From Przewalskia tangutica (Eukaryota; Streptophyta; Magnoliopsida; Solanales; Solanaceae): a stretch of 64,000 nucleotides of DNA. Positions 24,300 to 35,193 of the stretch are shown here, one piece after another. The stretch is taken from NCBI GenBank assembly GCA_029844215.1, contig CM056728.1:1302001-1366000 (forward strand), given 5' to 3'. A program made the position numbers and the translations under genes. How positions within the stretch are numbered: position 1 is the stretch's first letter; each line of letters begins with the position of its first letter. The notes beneath the pieces were generated by a model. The model was not told the DNA's origin and ran no database searches. It was given only the letters and a program-made list of their open reading frames with translations.

Positions 24300-27200
24300 A
24301 TTGGTATATGACAGACGCCACTACCCACATGACATAGGACCTCGATATGGTTTTATTCTGTTTATCGTATCAGAGGTTATGTTCTTTTTTGCTCTTTTTC
24401 GGGCTTCTTCTCATTCTACATCTGATCAGGGTACTCTCTCGTCTTATTTCAATTTGAGCAGTAATCGTGGTATCATTGTTGGTAATGACAATTCTATTTC
24501 AATTAAGGGTTATGGTAATAAAACTGTGTCCCCTCTTCATCCGTCACTTGTCTTGAAAAATATCCTTCATGCCCCAAAACTAATTAAAAATTTGGTGTCT
24601 GTCCGTAAATTCACCACTGATAATTGGGTTTCTATTGATTTTGATCCGTTTGGGTTTTATGTGAAGGATTTCAAGACGGGAGTCCTCTCATGAGGTGTGA
24701 CAGTATGAGGGATCTTTATCCAATCACGTCAAGTCTCAGCATCTCGCGTCAAGTCATGTCATCCACTTTTGCAGCTCTTGTTCCTTCCTTGTGGCATGCT
24801 CGTCTAGGTTATCCGGGGTCGTCTATTTTATCTGTTTTAGATAAAAATAAGTATATTTCCTGTAAAGGTACGCGTAGTATTCCTAATTGTCAATCTTGTT
24901 CTTTAGGAAAAATTATTAAGTTGTAGTTTGTAGCTTCGAATTCTCATACTTCAATGTCATTTGATATTATTCATAGCGATTTATGGACATCTCTCGTTCT
25001 TAGTTCTATGGGTCATCGATATTATGTTTTATTCTTGGATGATTACTCTAAATTATTATGGACGTTTCCAATTGCGAAAAAATCTCAAGTTTTTTCCATC
25101 TTCGTAAAATTTAGAGTTTTCATAAGAACTCAATTCGAACGGAAAATAAAGAACATTCAATGTGATAATGGTAAAGAGTATGACAATGGGGAGTTTAGGG
25201 AGTTTTGTGCTCAATATGAGATAAATTTTTGTTTTTCTTATCCTCATACATCTTCACAAAATGGGAAAGTTGAACGAAAATTGCGTACCATTAACAACAT
25301 TATCCGCACCTGATTGGTTCATTCTTCCGTTCCTCCGTTGTTTTGGCATCATGCGCTACAAATGGCTACAGATCTACTTAATATTCTTCCCTCTAAAGGT
25401 TTGACATATTCTTCCCCTCTTCAAGTATTATACAATAAGACTTTTTCGTATTCTCATCTTAGGGTCTTCGGATGCTTATGTTATCCACTATTTTCATCAA
25501 CCACGATCAACAAACTTCAGACACGTTCTACTCCTTGTGTAAAATTTGGGTTATCCGTCAAATTACTGTGGTTATAAATGCTTTGATTTATCTTCTAAAC
25601 GAATCATCAATAGTCGTCATGTTCTCTTTGATGAATCCCAATTCTCTTTCTATAAAGTAGAAAAACTCATGCCTAGTTCGTATGATTTTTTGGATGATGA
25701 TATCTCCCCCTATATTCTCCGCCATTTTTCAGATCTGTCACAAAGTTCGTCTCCAGCGCCGCGACACTTAGGGGAGGCGCCGCAATACCTATCAGGCAGT
25801 AACCAAGTTTCAGAACCACCGTCGTCAGCGCCGCGACTCCAATCTTTCAGTAACCAAAATAATTTTTCGTCATCATCAGCGTCGCGGTGCTAAAACTTCA
25901 GAGAGCATTGTTCATCAGGCGCTGCGACCCTAGACCTCGGCGCAGCGGTGCCTTCGACAGAAATTTCTGAAAATTCCCAAAATTCACCCAATCCAGCACA
26001 GAGATATGGTTCAGTCACTCGCAGTCAACGGGGTATATTTAAACCAAAAAGACATTTTAATTTGAATTCTATTGTTCTTAAATCACCATTAACCCGTAAT
26101 CTTGTGTCTGCCTTAAATGACCTTAATTGGAAAATTGTCGTAACCGATGAATATAATGCTCTTATTGATAATAAGACGTGGTAGTTGGTGTCCCGTCCAT
26201 CTGGTGTTAATATTATTCGGTCTATGTGGATATTTGCTCATAAGGAAAATTATGATGGTTCATTTGCAAGACATAAGGTTCGTCTTGTGGGTGATGGTAA
26301 GACTCAGCAGGTTGGTGTCGATTGTGGTGAAACATTCACCCATGGTGGCCGTCAATGGCTACCATTCGTGACCGCATAGCTCTTTGAAATTCATGGCTCA
26401 TTCATTAACTAGATGTGAAGAATTTTTTCTACATGGTGATCTCAATGAGACAGTGTATATGCATCAGCCCGTGGGGTTTAGGGATACTAGATATCCTAAT
26501 CATGTTTGTTTGTTGAAGAAGTCCTTGTATGGCCTTAAGCAGTCTCCATGAGCTTGGTATAAGAGGTTTGCTGATTATGTTTCGACTATGAGTTTTTCTC
26601 ACAGCAGGTCTGATAATTAATTATTCATATACCGTCACGGTTCTTCGATGGCTTATATTCTATTATATGTGGATGATATTATCTTGACTGCCTCTTCTGA
26701 TGTTTTGCGAAAGTCTATCATGACAATGCTTAGTTCTGAGTTTGTCATGAAGGACTTGGGTCCATTGAGTTACTTTTTGGAGATTGTTGTAACTCATCAT
26801 GCAGGTGGATTGTTCTTATCACAGAGGAAGTATGCAACAGAGATCATTGAAAGGGCTGGGATGTCATCATGTAAGTCCACTTCTACTCCAGTTGATACTA
26901 AACCCAAGTTGGGTGCTGCAGCTGGCTCTCCCTATGAGGATTCGACCCGCTATCGTAGTTTTGCAGACGCCCTTCAGTATCTGACGTTCAAGCGACCTGA
27001 TATTACTTATGTCGTACAGCAGGTGTGTTTGTTTATGCATTACCTCAGAGTTGAACATATGAATGCGCTCAAACACATTCTTAGGTACATTCAGGGAACA
27101 CTTCAGTATGACTTGCATTTGTATCATTCGTCGACGTCTATACTAGTCTCCTATACAGATGTTGATTGGGGTGGTTGTCCTGACACCAGACGGTCTACGT

Positions 27201-27388
27201 ATGGGTATTGCATATTTTTAGGTAATAACTTGGTCTCATGGTCTGTCAAGCGTCAATCCACGCTTTCACGTTCAAGTGCAGAGGCCGAGTATCGAGGGGT
27301 AGCCAATGTGATTTCTGGGTCATGTTGGTTACGAAATATACTTTTAGAGCTTCATTGTCCTATTGAGAAGGCTACCTTTTCTTATTGA
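24300..27388 (+). pseudogene. Copia polyprotein remnant (PR-INT-RT-RNase H)
   Basis: A decayed protease site, WYMTDATTHMT, stands where functional elements have D-T/S-G-A. After an 86-bp foreign insert the protein resumes with GIIVGN, then the GAG-pre-integrase region (LWHARLGYPG). The integrase core (HSDLWTS, LDDYSK, IQCDNGKEY, QNGKVERKL) follows, then RT pieces around 26,080-26,380, the catalytic RT motif YVDDIIL at 26,670, and RNase H with KRPDITY, YTDVDWGGC and SSAEAEYRG. Stops at 24,691, 24,924, 25,311 and 26,182, plus frameshifts, show it is dead. The reading frame ends at ATFSY where the sequence flips to the other strand. Confidence 0.85.
24335..24420 (+). pseudogene. cox3: Mitochondrial cox3 fragment captured inside copia
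   Basis: 86 bp encode GPRYGFILFIVSEVMFFFAL and then FRASSHST. This is the start of the third transmembrane region of plant mitochondrial cytochrome c oxidase subunit 3. Copia-type protein stops at THMT and resumes at SDQGTLSS on either side, so the piece is a clean insertion into codon boundaries of the element. The insert ends in ACA, as does the copia sequence to its left, a 3-bp microhomology. The family's Trp before ASSHS is CGG here. In plant mitochondria that position is expected to be a CGG codon made into UGG by RNA editing, which points to transfer as DNA rather than as edited cDNA. The protein match is strong; the editing argument is from memory. Confidence 0.8.
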
Positions 27389-27614
27389 TGAAAGACATAT
27401 ATATACAAGTTACAATAGGAGAATCATATTCCTACTTTACATCTAAAACTCTATTCTATAAGGAGACTAATTATACAATTATGGTAATATTACAATAGTA
27501 ATTAAGATACAAACTAATTCGAATATATACCAAATATACATAATCCGGAACACTGTTCACGGATAAGGGTCGCAGATACATGGCGGCGTCATGCGCTACC
27601 GACACTTTTTAACA
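27385..27614 (-). repeat. 3' LTR of the copia element, inverted
   Basis: The reverse complement starts 'tgttaaaaagtgtcgg' and follows the 5' LTR through 'ttagatgtaaagtaggaata' to 'catcaataag', where the inversion breakpoint lies. Confidence 0.85.
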
Positions 27615-27860
27615 CACCCCGCCGTATACGGAGGTCTTCGTCACGAGATCGCTCTGATGTCTCCTTATAGAAGAGAAGACCATTTGCAAAGATGTCTGCA
27701 ATCTCATATCTAGAAGGGACATGACAGGCGCGTACTTGTCCTTTAGTTACCTTCTCTCGAACAAAGTGAATATCCATATCTATGTGTTTAGTACGCTGGT
27801 GCTGAACTGGATTACCAGAAAAGTAGATGACACTTATATTATCACAATATACCTAATCAA
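27589..27860 (-). pseudogene. Copia RNase H C-terminus, inverted piece
   Basis: The minus strand reads YCDNISVIYFSGNPVQHQRT, KHIDMDIHFVREKVTKGQVR and HVPSRYEIADIFANGL. This is the exact continuation of the plus-strand RNase H that stops at ATFSY (27388), so no copia protein is lost, only flipped. Confidence 0.85.
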
Positions 27861-27876
27861 CACATTAATTATTTCA

Positions 27877-27946
<70 letters not shown>

Positions 27947-27950
27947 CATC
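27877..27950. repeat. (TTA)n microsatellite
   Basis: A long run of TTA units; a shorter run lies at 23877-23893. The copia element inserted into this tract and split it. Confidence 0.9.
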
Positions 27951-28513
27951 ATTTAAAATAAAGTGTACGACACCCTTTAATTTTTAACTGTTTTTGTGTG
28001 AAAATGTATGGTACAATGCAACAACTCTACATGTGCGTATGTGACAACTTTGGTAATGACATTGAAGTTTCTCTTTACATTTTTTTATAATTGTGATCAT
28101 TTGAAATGACTAAAAAAATTATTGTCTTCTTCTATATAAATTTCACGCTTTATTTTAACCTTTTAATATTCCTAATATTTTGGTAAAGTTTCAAACTTTG
28201 ATATTCGATACACCATAGTGAGAAAATATCATTTTTTCATTTTTCCGGACTTTTTTTTTTCTTATATAACTTTTTTTTACTATCCGTGATGGATACCCGC
28301 CGAGGTAAATGGAGCGGGGCAGGTGGAGGAATTACTACCCGTGAGGCCGTGATATGTGGTGGGGCGAGGGTGGGGGGTGGATTTTAGATTGCGGGTACGG
28401 CCGTACGGGTATGAGTTACCCTTTCTCCGCCCCAGCCACACACAACAAGTCCGTCTAGATACGGATATGGGGTACCCTTCCTTCCCCCGCCCCATTAACA
28501 TCCTAGACGCCAC

Positions 28514-29529
28514 TGTCACACTCCTAAACTGCCACCCTTATTCACACATTGTAAGTTTGTAACATAACGAAATCTTGTCATTGTTATAATTGACGTTTTT
28601 TTAAAATCATAATTAACATTGAGGTTTGAGTTTTGGAAACATATTATCATTCTACAAGAACCATTTTGTCTCATATAGATTTACTCGATGTGAATTCGAA
28701 TTAATGGATTCAAATATTAAATGGTTAAATCGTCTCACAAACACCTTAATCGCTCTCCCTCTCCTCCTTTAAATTATTTAAATTATGATTAAATTTCAAA
28801 CTCATCTCAATTTATTAGAAAATAATTTCCTATGATAGTTAGAATTTAAAATCGATTTCCTTCTAACACTTCATTCCAACATCATAGCACACAATAAAAG
28901 GTTTATTATTATGTACTGTCTTTTGCATTAGTCATTCTCACTTCCTTTCCCACTCATCCAATCCAACGTATCAAAATCATAACTTTATACAAATTTAATA
29001 TTAACTTCTATTAAATATTTAAATTATTAAATATGAATATTATTACTATTATGATATTAAGTTGACGTCATGATAGGAGATAGATTAAATATTTATTCGT
29101 GTCGATTGTTCACACAAATCATTAAATACATGATATGTGTTTGCCTATATGTATGACTATTACTTAATCATGCTTAATTAAATATATTTATTTTCTTAAA
29201 TCACTTATTCATAATAAATTATACCTATTCATTTGGTGTAAATATCGATACGATTAAGTTTATATTTGATGCTTTTAACTTAAATCAAGCCAAAGAAATT
29301 TACTAAAGAATCACGTTTACCGCTTTCGGTCTCAAAATTTTGGAATTTCCTTTTCTAATAAATGGCAATTATGTTTCTTTATGTTATTTGTATCTGTAAT
29401 CGGTTTATGATTAGTGCTTTTGGAGTAACCAGTCTAGTACTGAACCTATAACATTATGCATCGTCTATTCCTCCAAATATCATTTGCTTTTTCCTCAGTT
29501 AACTAGCAAAACAACGAATTCAATCGTAT
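28514..29529. other. Gene-free AT-rich DNA
   Basis: No ORF, RNA or repeat ends recognised over about 1 kb. Confidence 0.45.
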
Positions 29530-30038
29530 ACTCCCGTTTGGCCATATAATTTGAAAGCATATTTTGAAGATTTATTTTCAAATCTTTGTTTGGCCATAAA
29601 ATGTTGACAGATTTTGAAAATAAATCTTCAAATTTTAAATTATGGCTCAAAACTATTTTTGAGCCAAGATCTATGTTTTGGCCTTTTAAAAACTATGCCA
29701 GACTTTATATTTTATAAAAAATCCCATCTATTTATGACTCAACTAATTTTATTCCTTCATTAAAGTTGTATCTATCATGTTTCCCACAATTAAAACATCC
29801 TATTATATAAAGTGAAAGAGCTAACCTGTGCCTAAGTAGTAGAAGAAGAAACACTACGAAAAACAACGGTAGAAATTCGTTGCAAAGATAAAAATTAATC
29901 TTTGTATTATAAATTGAATTGTAGTAGTTAGTAAATGTATTATTAGTAGTTGTTATTAAAATATCATGTTCTGCATAATTTGGGATTAACAAGTATGCAT
30001 GTTTATTCTCGATAGTTTTTAAAATTTGTGAGTATAAA

Positions 30039-33000
30039 TTAAACTCCTAATCGGTCCGGTTGACTTAACCGACGGCCAGTAAAAACTGTCCGGACGGACG
30101 GTAAGACTCTTGTCAGTTGATTTGGCCCCGACTCCAACTCACACGGGTTATACAAAAATCCGATAAGGACCGGATCAATTGAAACCGGTAACGGAAATCG
30201 GTTAACCGGTCTGGTCCGATCCGAACCGGTAAGAAAAAAATAAAAAAAATAAAAGGGTTGTTGGTGCCCAACGGTAACATTACCGTAGGGGCTGGGGGGA
30301 GGGGCCAACGGTCAGTGGACCGTTTGGCTTATATTTTTTGTTTGTTTATTATTTATTAATTATATTTTTACCCTTTAAAAAGTCTATAAATACTCTATAT
30401 TCTTCTCATTTTTATCACATCATTATTTCTACAATTCTCTCAATTCTCATAATCTCTTAATTCTCTCTATTATCAATTCTCAAGTTATTATTATTATTAT
30501 TAATTTTAAAGTAGCAAGACAGAAGATTTCAAGCTTCGAGTTTCACTTTCAATTGAATTCTGAATCCCGAAGTTTGGTACCCTCGTTTCATTTTCTAATT
30601 ATTTTATTAAATTGTCATATTTATTTTTTGATTATTTAAATTAAATATTTTATAATGAATTTGTTAAACAAATTGGGTGGTAAAGGTAAAGGTAAATCTG
30701 TTTCAACTTCAAGGGGTAAAAAATATAGAGGTTCTTCATCATCTAATCAAAATATAGATATAGATTATAATCAAATGCAAGAAGATTTTTAGAATAGAAG
30801 ATTTAGATAATGAATATGATAATGTTGAAATTGAAACTCCTACACCTACTAGTGTGTCTTCTGTCAATGTTAGTACTACTAATGGTAGAGATATACCTCC
30901 TTTACCAGAAGCAGAAGAAGCGATTAGGAAAAAAGAGAGTAAATTGTGAAAGTTTTATGATAGAATTGAGGACACTGATAGAGTTAGATGTAATATTTGT
31001 GGGAAAACTTATAAACATAAGAGAGGGGGTGTTGACGGGGGGACGAGCACTATAGGTAGGCATTTAACGAAAGATCATCTGGTAGAGTCAGGTTTAGTCC
31101 CTGATTTAGAACCTGATCAACAACAATTAATTCATTAACGGGGTGGGAGGGCTTGTTAAGTACGATCCAAAGAATGATCACATTGAATTAACAAAAATGA
31201 TTGTCGCAGGTTGTTTACCTTTTTCTTTTGCTTCTTCTTCATATTTAATAACATATATTCAAAGAGTATATAATCATTTATTTAAAGGTGTTCCTCGTAC
31301 TACTTGTAGAGCCGATATTTTTAGAATTTATACTGAGTATGCTATTTATTTGCAACATTTGTTTGCTAACTTTCCATGCCTAGTTAGTTTTACTTCAGAC
31401 ATTGGATATGCTTTAAACGGTAAAGATTATTTAACAATTACTTGTCATTGGATTGATGAAAATTTTAGAATGGAAAAACGTATTATTTATTTTCTGTATG
31501 ACGATGATCAAAGTCATACTGGAAAATATATAAGCGAATATATTTGTGTTGTTGCAAAATGTATGAATCTTTTTAAAAAAGTACTTACTATATCATTCGA
31601 TAATGCATCTAATAATATTGTTGTTGTAGATCTTTTAAAAGCGGAATTACAACCGCCACTTCCTGATATATTTCATGTTCGTTGTGCTTGTCATATTTAT
31701 AATTTAATTGTTCAAAGTGATCTTGATTTATTTGAAACTGAATTAGCTCTTGTCCGAAGAGCTGTTGGAGTTATTCATGGTAATAATAAAAAAAGTAGAA
31801 TAATAGAATTAAAGAAAAATGTAAACAATTTAACTTGAGATCAAAATTAATGCTAGGTGATGTTGTTACACGATGGAATTATACTTATTTATTTTTAAAA
31901 GAACGGTACAAGTATAAAGACCCCATAACACATGTTCAAATACTCATTGTAAGAACGTGATTCATATGTTAACCGACGAACATTGAAAATCAATTTCTGA
32001 ACTTTTAAAAAATTTACGTAAATTTTACACTGCTACTATTGAATTTTCAGAATTTTATTACCCAATAGTTTGTAATGGTTTAGCTCATATAGCTGAAATT
32101 TCATATTTACTTTATGGTTTAAAATCACATGAAATATAAAGATGCAGTTACAGTTATGTTTGAAAAGTTTTAAAAATATTTTTTCCTATTCCTGATATTT
32201 ATTGTATTGGTGCAGTCTTAAATCCTTCTATTAAAAAAGTAGATTGTCCTAATTTAATATTTAGTTTATATAATTATATGGAAGTAGGTGGAACAGAAAC
32301 TCCATCTTCAATTGATTGTATAGGTAAACTTGATACTAATTTAAATAAATTATATGAATATTATGCTACATTACATGATAACAACAACTCTGCTACTAAT
32401 CTTCCTTCTACTTCTGCTTCTATTATGTTTACATCTGCAGGATTTAATGAAGATGATGATGATAATGAATCTTTAGACATTTGAAACACTTTTACAACAA
32501 CACAACCAATCACAAGTCGAAATTGTGAGGAGCTGCAATTTTATTTACAAAAGCCAACAGAGCCGAAGAAGAACTTCCAACCTTTACAATGGTGGCAGGA
32601 TAACAGAAGACAATTTCCGATACTTGAAGCTATGACACGGGATATTCTTAATGTGTCTATCTCAACAGTGACATCTGAAAGTGCATTCAGCCAAGTACGA
32701 GACCAAATAGGAGACACACGTTACTCATTGAGCGGAGAAACATTAGAAATCTTAGTCTGCTTAAGGGATTAGATCAGATCAGAGAGAAGAAATCAAGGAT
32801 ACGTAGACGTTGACGATCCGGAAGATGAAGAAATCGACAATATTTTAGAAACTGGGAGCAGGAGCACAAGTTACGACCGAACCGGGACTGGAATGAATAC
32901 TCCAGATTTAGCGGCTATGGATCCACAACAATTCAATGAACCTATAAATTACGAAGAACTTGCTAGAATGATGCATAATATATAAATAAAATTATTATTA

Positions 33001-33435
33001 CTTCTTTATGTACTCTTTTTAACATTATGAATAATGAAAGTTCTAAAGTTTACATCTTATCATTAATTTTTATTTTATTATTTCTTTAGTTGTTAACTTA
33101 TAAGACAGTTATGTCTACTAATTTAATAAATTAATAAAATTATAACTACAATATAAATTATAACAATATAAAGTATAAAATTATAAACTATAAAATACAA
33201 AGTTAACTTTAAAATTTAAAATATAAAACTATATTATATTAATATTACATATTTAATTTGAATTTAGTTTACATTTTCGAAATTTTCGGAACCGCACGGG
33301 TCGATAGGAAATCAGGTACTGAACCAGACCGATAAGCCCGATAAGTAAGTAATCCGGATCGGTAATCGGTTCGGAACCGGTTCAACCCGATAAAGACCTA
33401 AAGGTCCGGACCGGATCGATCCGGTAGACAGGTAT
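30039..33435 (+). mobile_element. Second hAT transposon, 3.4 kb, decayed
   Basis: The 8-bp duplication AGTATAAA (30031-30038, 33436-33443) brackets it. Both ends are filled with ACCGG/CCGGTCCG-type subterminal repeats (30,050-30,230 and 33,280-33,425). The terminal inverted repeat is weak. As in the hAT element at 16.0 kb, a promoter-like AT-rich leader precedes the transposase. Confidence 0.75.
30657..32984 (+). pseudogene. hAT transposase, broken, all domains visible
   Basis: An ATG at 30657 opens MNLLNKLGGKGKGKSVSTSR, broken after about 44 codons. A BED zinc finger follows: CNICGKTYKHKRGG with IGRHLTKDH (about 30,990-31,080; C-x2-C and H-x4-H). The open stretch 31143-31838 carries LPFSFASSSYL, LTITCHWIDENFRMEKRI, ISFDNASNNIVVV (catalytic-core Asp) and CACHIYNLIVQSDLDLFE. 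The C-terminal dimerisation domain at 32,515-32,772 has WWQDNRRQFPILEAM, TRDIL and STVTSESAFS with LVCLRD. Separate frames and stops show it is inactive, but less decayed than the hAT copy at 16.9 kb, with which it shares the domain layout. Confidence 0.85.
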
Positions 33436-33665
33436 AGTATAAATAACGTTTCATGTTCTCTAAACCAAAAAGTGAAATATGTTTCAAAAAATTATGGCCA
33501 AACACATTTCTAAAATTTGAAAAACTTCACTCAAATCAAAATTTTCAAAATATTTTTGGAAATCTATGGCCAAACACTAGCATACCTTTTAGTAACATGC
33601 TAAAATGAATAAATAAATGCGTAAATACATACTCAATTTCATACTTAACAGTTAACTCTATCATT

Positions 33666-34830
33666 AAGGTGGTGTTTGACCAAGCTTCTGAAAGTATTTC
33701 TGTTTCTTTGGCCAAACATCCTCTTTTCAGAAGTAGAAACACTTTTTTCAGAAGCCAAAAAGTGTTTCTAGATGGGAAGAGAAGCAGAAACACCAATTTA
33801 GTGCTTCTGGAGAAGTCGTTTTTGCTCATTCATTGAATTTTTTTGGATCCATTTACCATTTTCTTTTCACAAAATCCATTTTAATCTCATATAATATTCC
33901 ATATAAAATAGAAATTTGAGAGTGAGGTAGGGGGTAGGGCGGAGGTAAGAAAAAAATCATTTTTTTTTATAAAAGTAACAAAAAATATGAAATAGAAATT
34001 TGAGGATGGGTAGGGCAATGAGGTGGGGGTAGGAGTAGGGCGGGGGTAAGTTATTTTTTATTTTTTATAAAAGTAACAAAAAATATGAAATAAAAATTTG
34101 AGAATGGGTAGGGCAATGGGGTGGGGGTAGGGGTAGGGCGGGGCTAAGAAAAAAATTTATTTTTTTATTATAAAAGTAACAAAACATATGAAATAGAAAT
34201 TTGAGAATGAGTAGGGCAATGGGGTGGGATGAGGGTAGGGGTAGGGGTAGGGGTAGGGCGGGGGTAAGAATTTTTTTCATATTTTCAATCATTTTTTATA
34301 AAAGTAACAAAAAATATGAAATAGAAATTTGAGAATGAGGTAGGGGCAATATAGTGGGGTTGGGGGTAGGGCCGTAAAGGGCAAGAAAAAAATTCATATT
34401 TTTTTATAAAAGTAAAAAAAATATGACATAAACATTTGAGGATGAGTGGAGTAAGTGTGAATAGGGCGGAGGTAAGTTTGGACATATTTGAGTCATTGAC
34501 TATCATATTGTCGTTACATTTCTTATGTACAATATAATATTATTTTTTAATTAAATGTTTCAATTATATAATTTTTAAAAAATTATTAAATTATAAAGAT
34601 ATACTAATTTTTAGAAACATATGATAGAAAATAATATTTTAAATAATTTTAAATCTATTAAAAAGAATATTCTAGTAAATTTACATGTTGTCACAAACAG
34701 AAAAGCTTGCTTTCGTAAGATTTCTATAATTATAGGTCAAACACTCTAACTGATTCTCCAGAAATAATTTCTGCAGAAGTAATTCTCAAAAACAGAAATA
34801 CATTTCCAAAAGTTTGGCCAAACATACCCT
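33666..34830. mobile_element. MITE-like element filled with a minisatellite
   Basis: The left end 'ggtggtgtttgaccaagctt' matches the reversed right end 'gggtatgtttggccaaactt'. 'cagaagt' and 'ttctg' motifs recur near both ends. The middle is the G-rich repeat array at 33900-34480. No transposase. Confidence 0.55.
33900..34480 (+). repeat. G-rich minisatellite, about 110-bp unit, five to six copies
   Basis: Each unit contains 'aaaagtaacaaaaaatatga', 'aatagaaatttgag' and a 'gggtagggcaatggggtggg' block. At 34216-34263 consecutive GGGGTA repeats give at least six G-runs on the plus strand, a strong G-quadruplex candidate about 0.95 kb upstream of the auxin receptor start codon. Confidence 0.85.
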
Positions 34831-34954
34831 AAATCACATAAAATTCAAATTTTGAACCCGGTTTCCACCTCTTCTCCTTCACTCATTTCTAAACCCATGG
34901 TTAAAAAATCTAACCTCACCACGCCCCTTCCTTTATTCCCCCCACTCCCACTTG

Positions 34955-35056
34955 CTTTCCAGCATAACCTTATCTTCTCTGCAGTACAACCCCCCCCCCC
35001 CCACCCCGCTTACTTTCCAGCATAACCTTATCTTCTCTGCTGTACAACCCCACCCC
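34955..35056 (+). repeat. Tandem duplication in the 5' flank of the auxin receptor gene
   Basis: 'ctttccagcataaccttatc' followed by 'ttctctgc(a/t)gtacaacccc' occurs twice, separated by a 14-base C run. It lies 140-240 bp before the ATG, so in the promoter or 5' leader. Confidence 0.8.
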
Positions 35057-35193
35057 CCTTACTCTCTCTCACAACTCTTCAAACCCACCTACCCCCACCC
35101 CTATCCTTCTTCTTCACCTCTCCACACAGATCTAAACACCCCATGCCAAGATTCCACCATTCTTGAACACCCTTTTACTTTTCAAACATAAAA

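Larger units (their letters stand above)
23894..27876 (+). mobile_element. Ty1/copia retrotransposon, dead, 3' end inverted
   Basis: The 5' LTR is 23894-24156 (TGTTAAACAG...TTTCA), followed at once by the PBS TGGTATCAAGAG, complementary to initiator tRNA-Met. The outer right end is ATTAATTATTTCA at 27876. The element sits in a (TTA)n tract with TTATT/TCATT as a near-perfect 5-bp duplication. Most of gag is deleted: only about 150 bp separates the PBS from the decayed protease site. Domains then follow in copia order: protease, integrase, RT, RNase H. The last part of RNase H and the 3' LTR (about 27388-27848) are inverted. Confidence 0.9.
23568..28505. mobile_element. Non-autonomous hAT element, split by a copia retrotransposon
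   Basis: The ends TAGGGATGTCAGTGGG and (reversed) TAGGATGTTAATGGGG form an inverted repeat. The flanks GACGCCAT (23560-23567) and GACGCCAC (28506-28513) are an 8-bp duplication with one change. Subterminal zones are rich in CCCGCCCCGTA-like repeats. Without the copia insertion it is about 950 bp and has no transposase. Confidence 0.8.
29530..33582. mobile_element. MITE with 'gtttggccata' ends, split by an hAT transposon
   Basis: The left end 'cgtttggccatataatttg' pairs with the reversed right end 'gtgtttggccatagatttc'. Internal copies of 'tttggccat' recur on both sides. About 650 bp without the hAT element at 30039-33435. Confidence 0.55.

Noticed and set aside
33900..34480. Regular repeats as a CRISPR-like array
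   Set aside because: Repeats are directly tandem with no unique spacers, and the genome is a plant.
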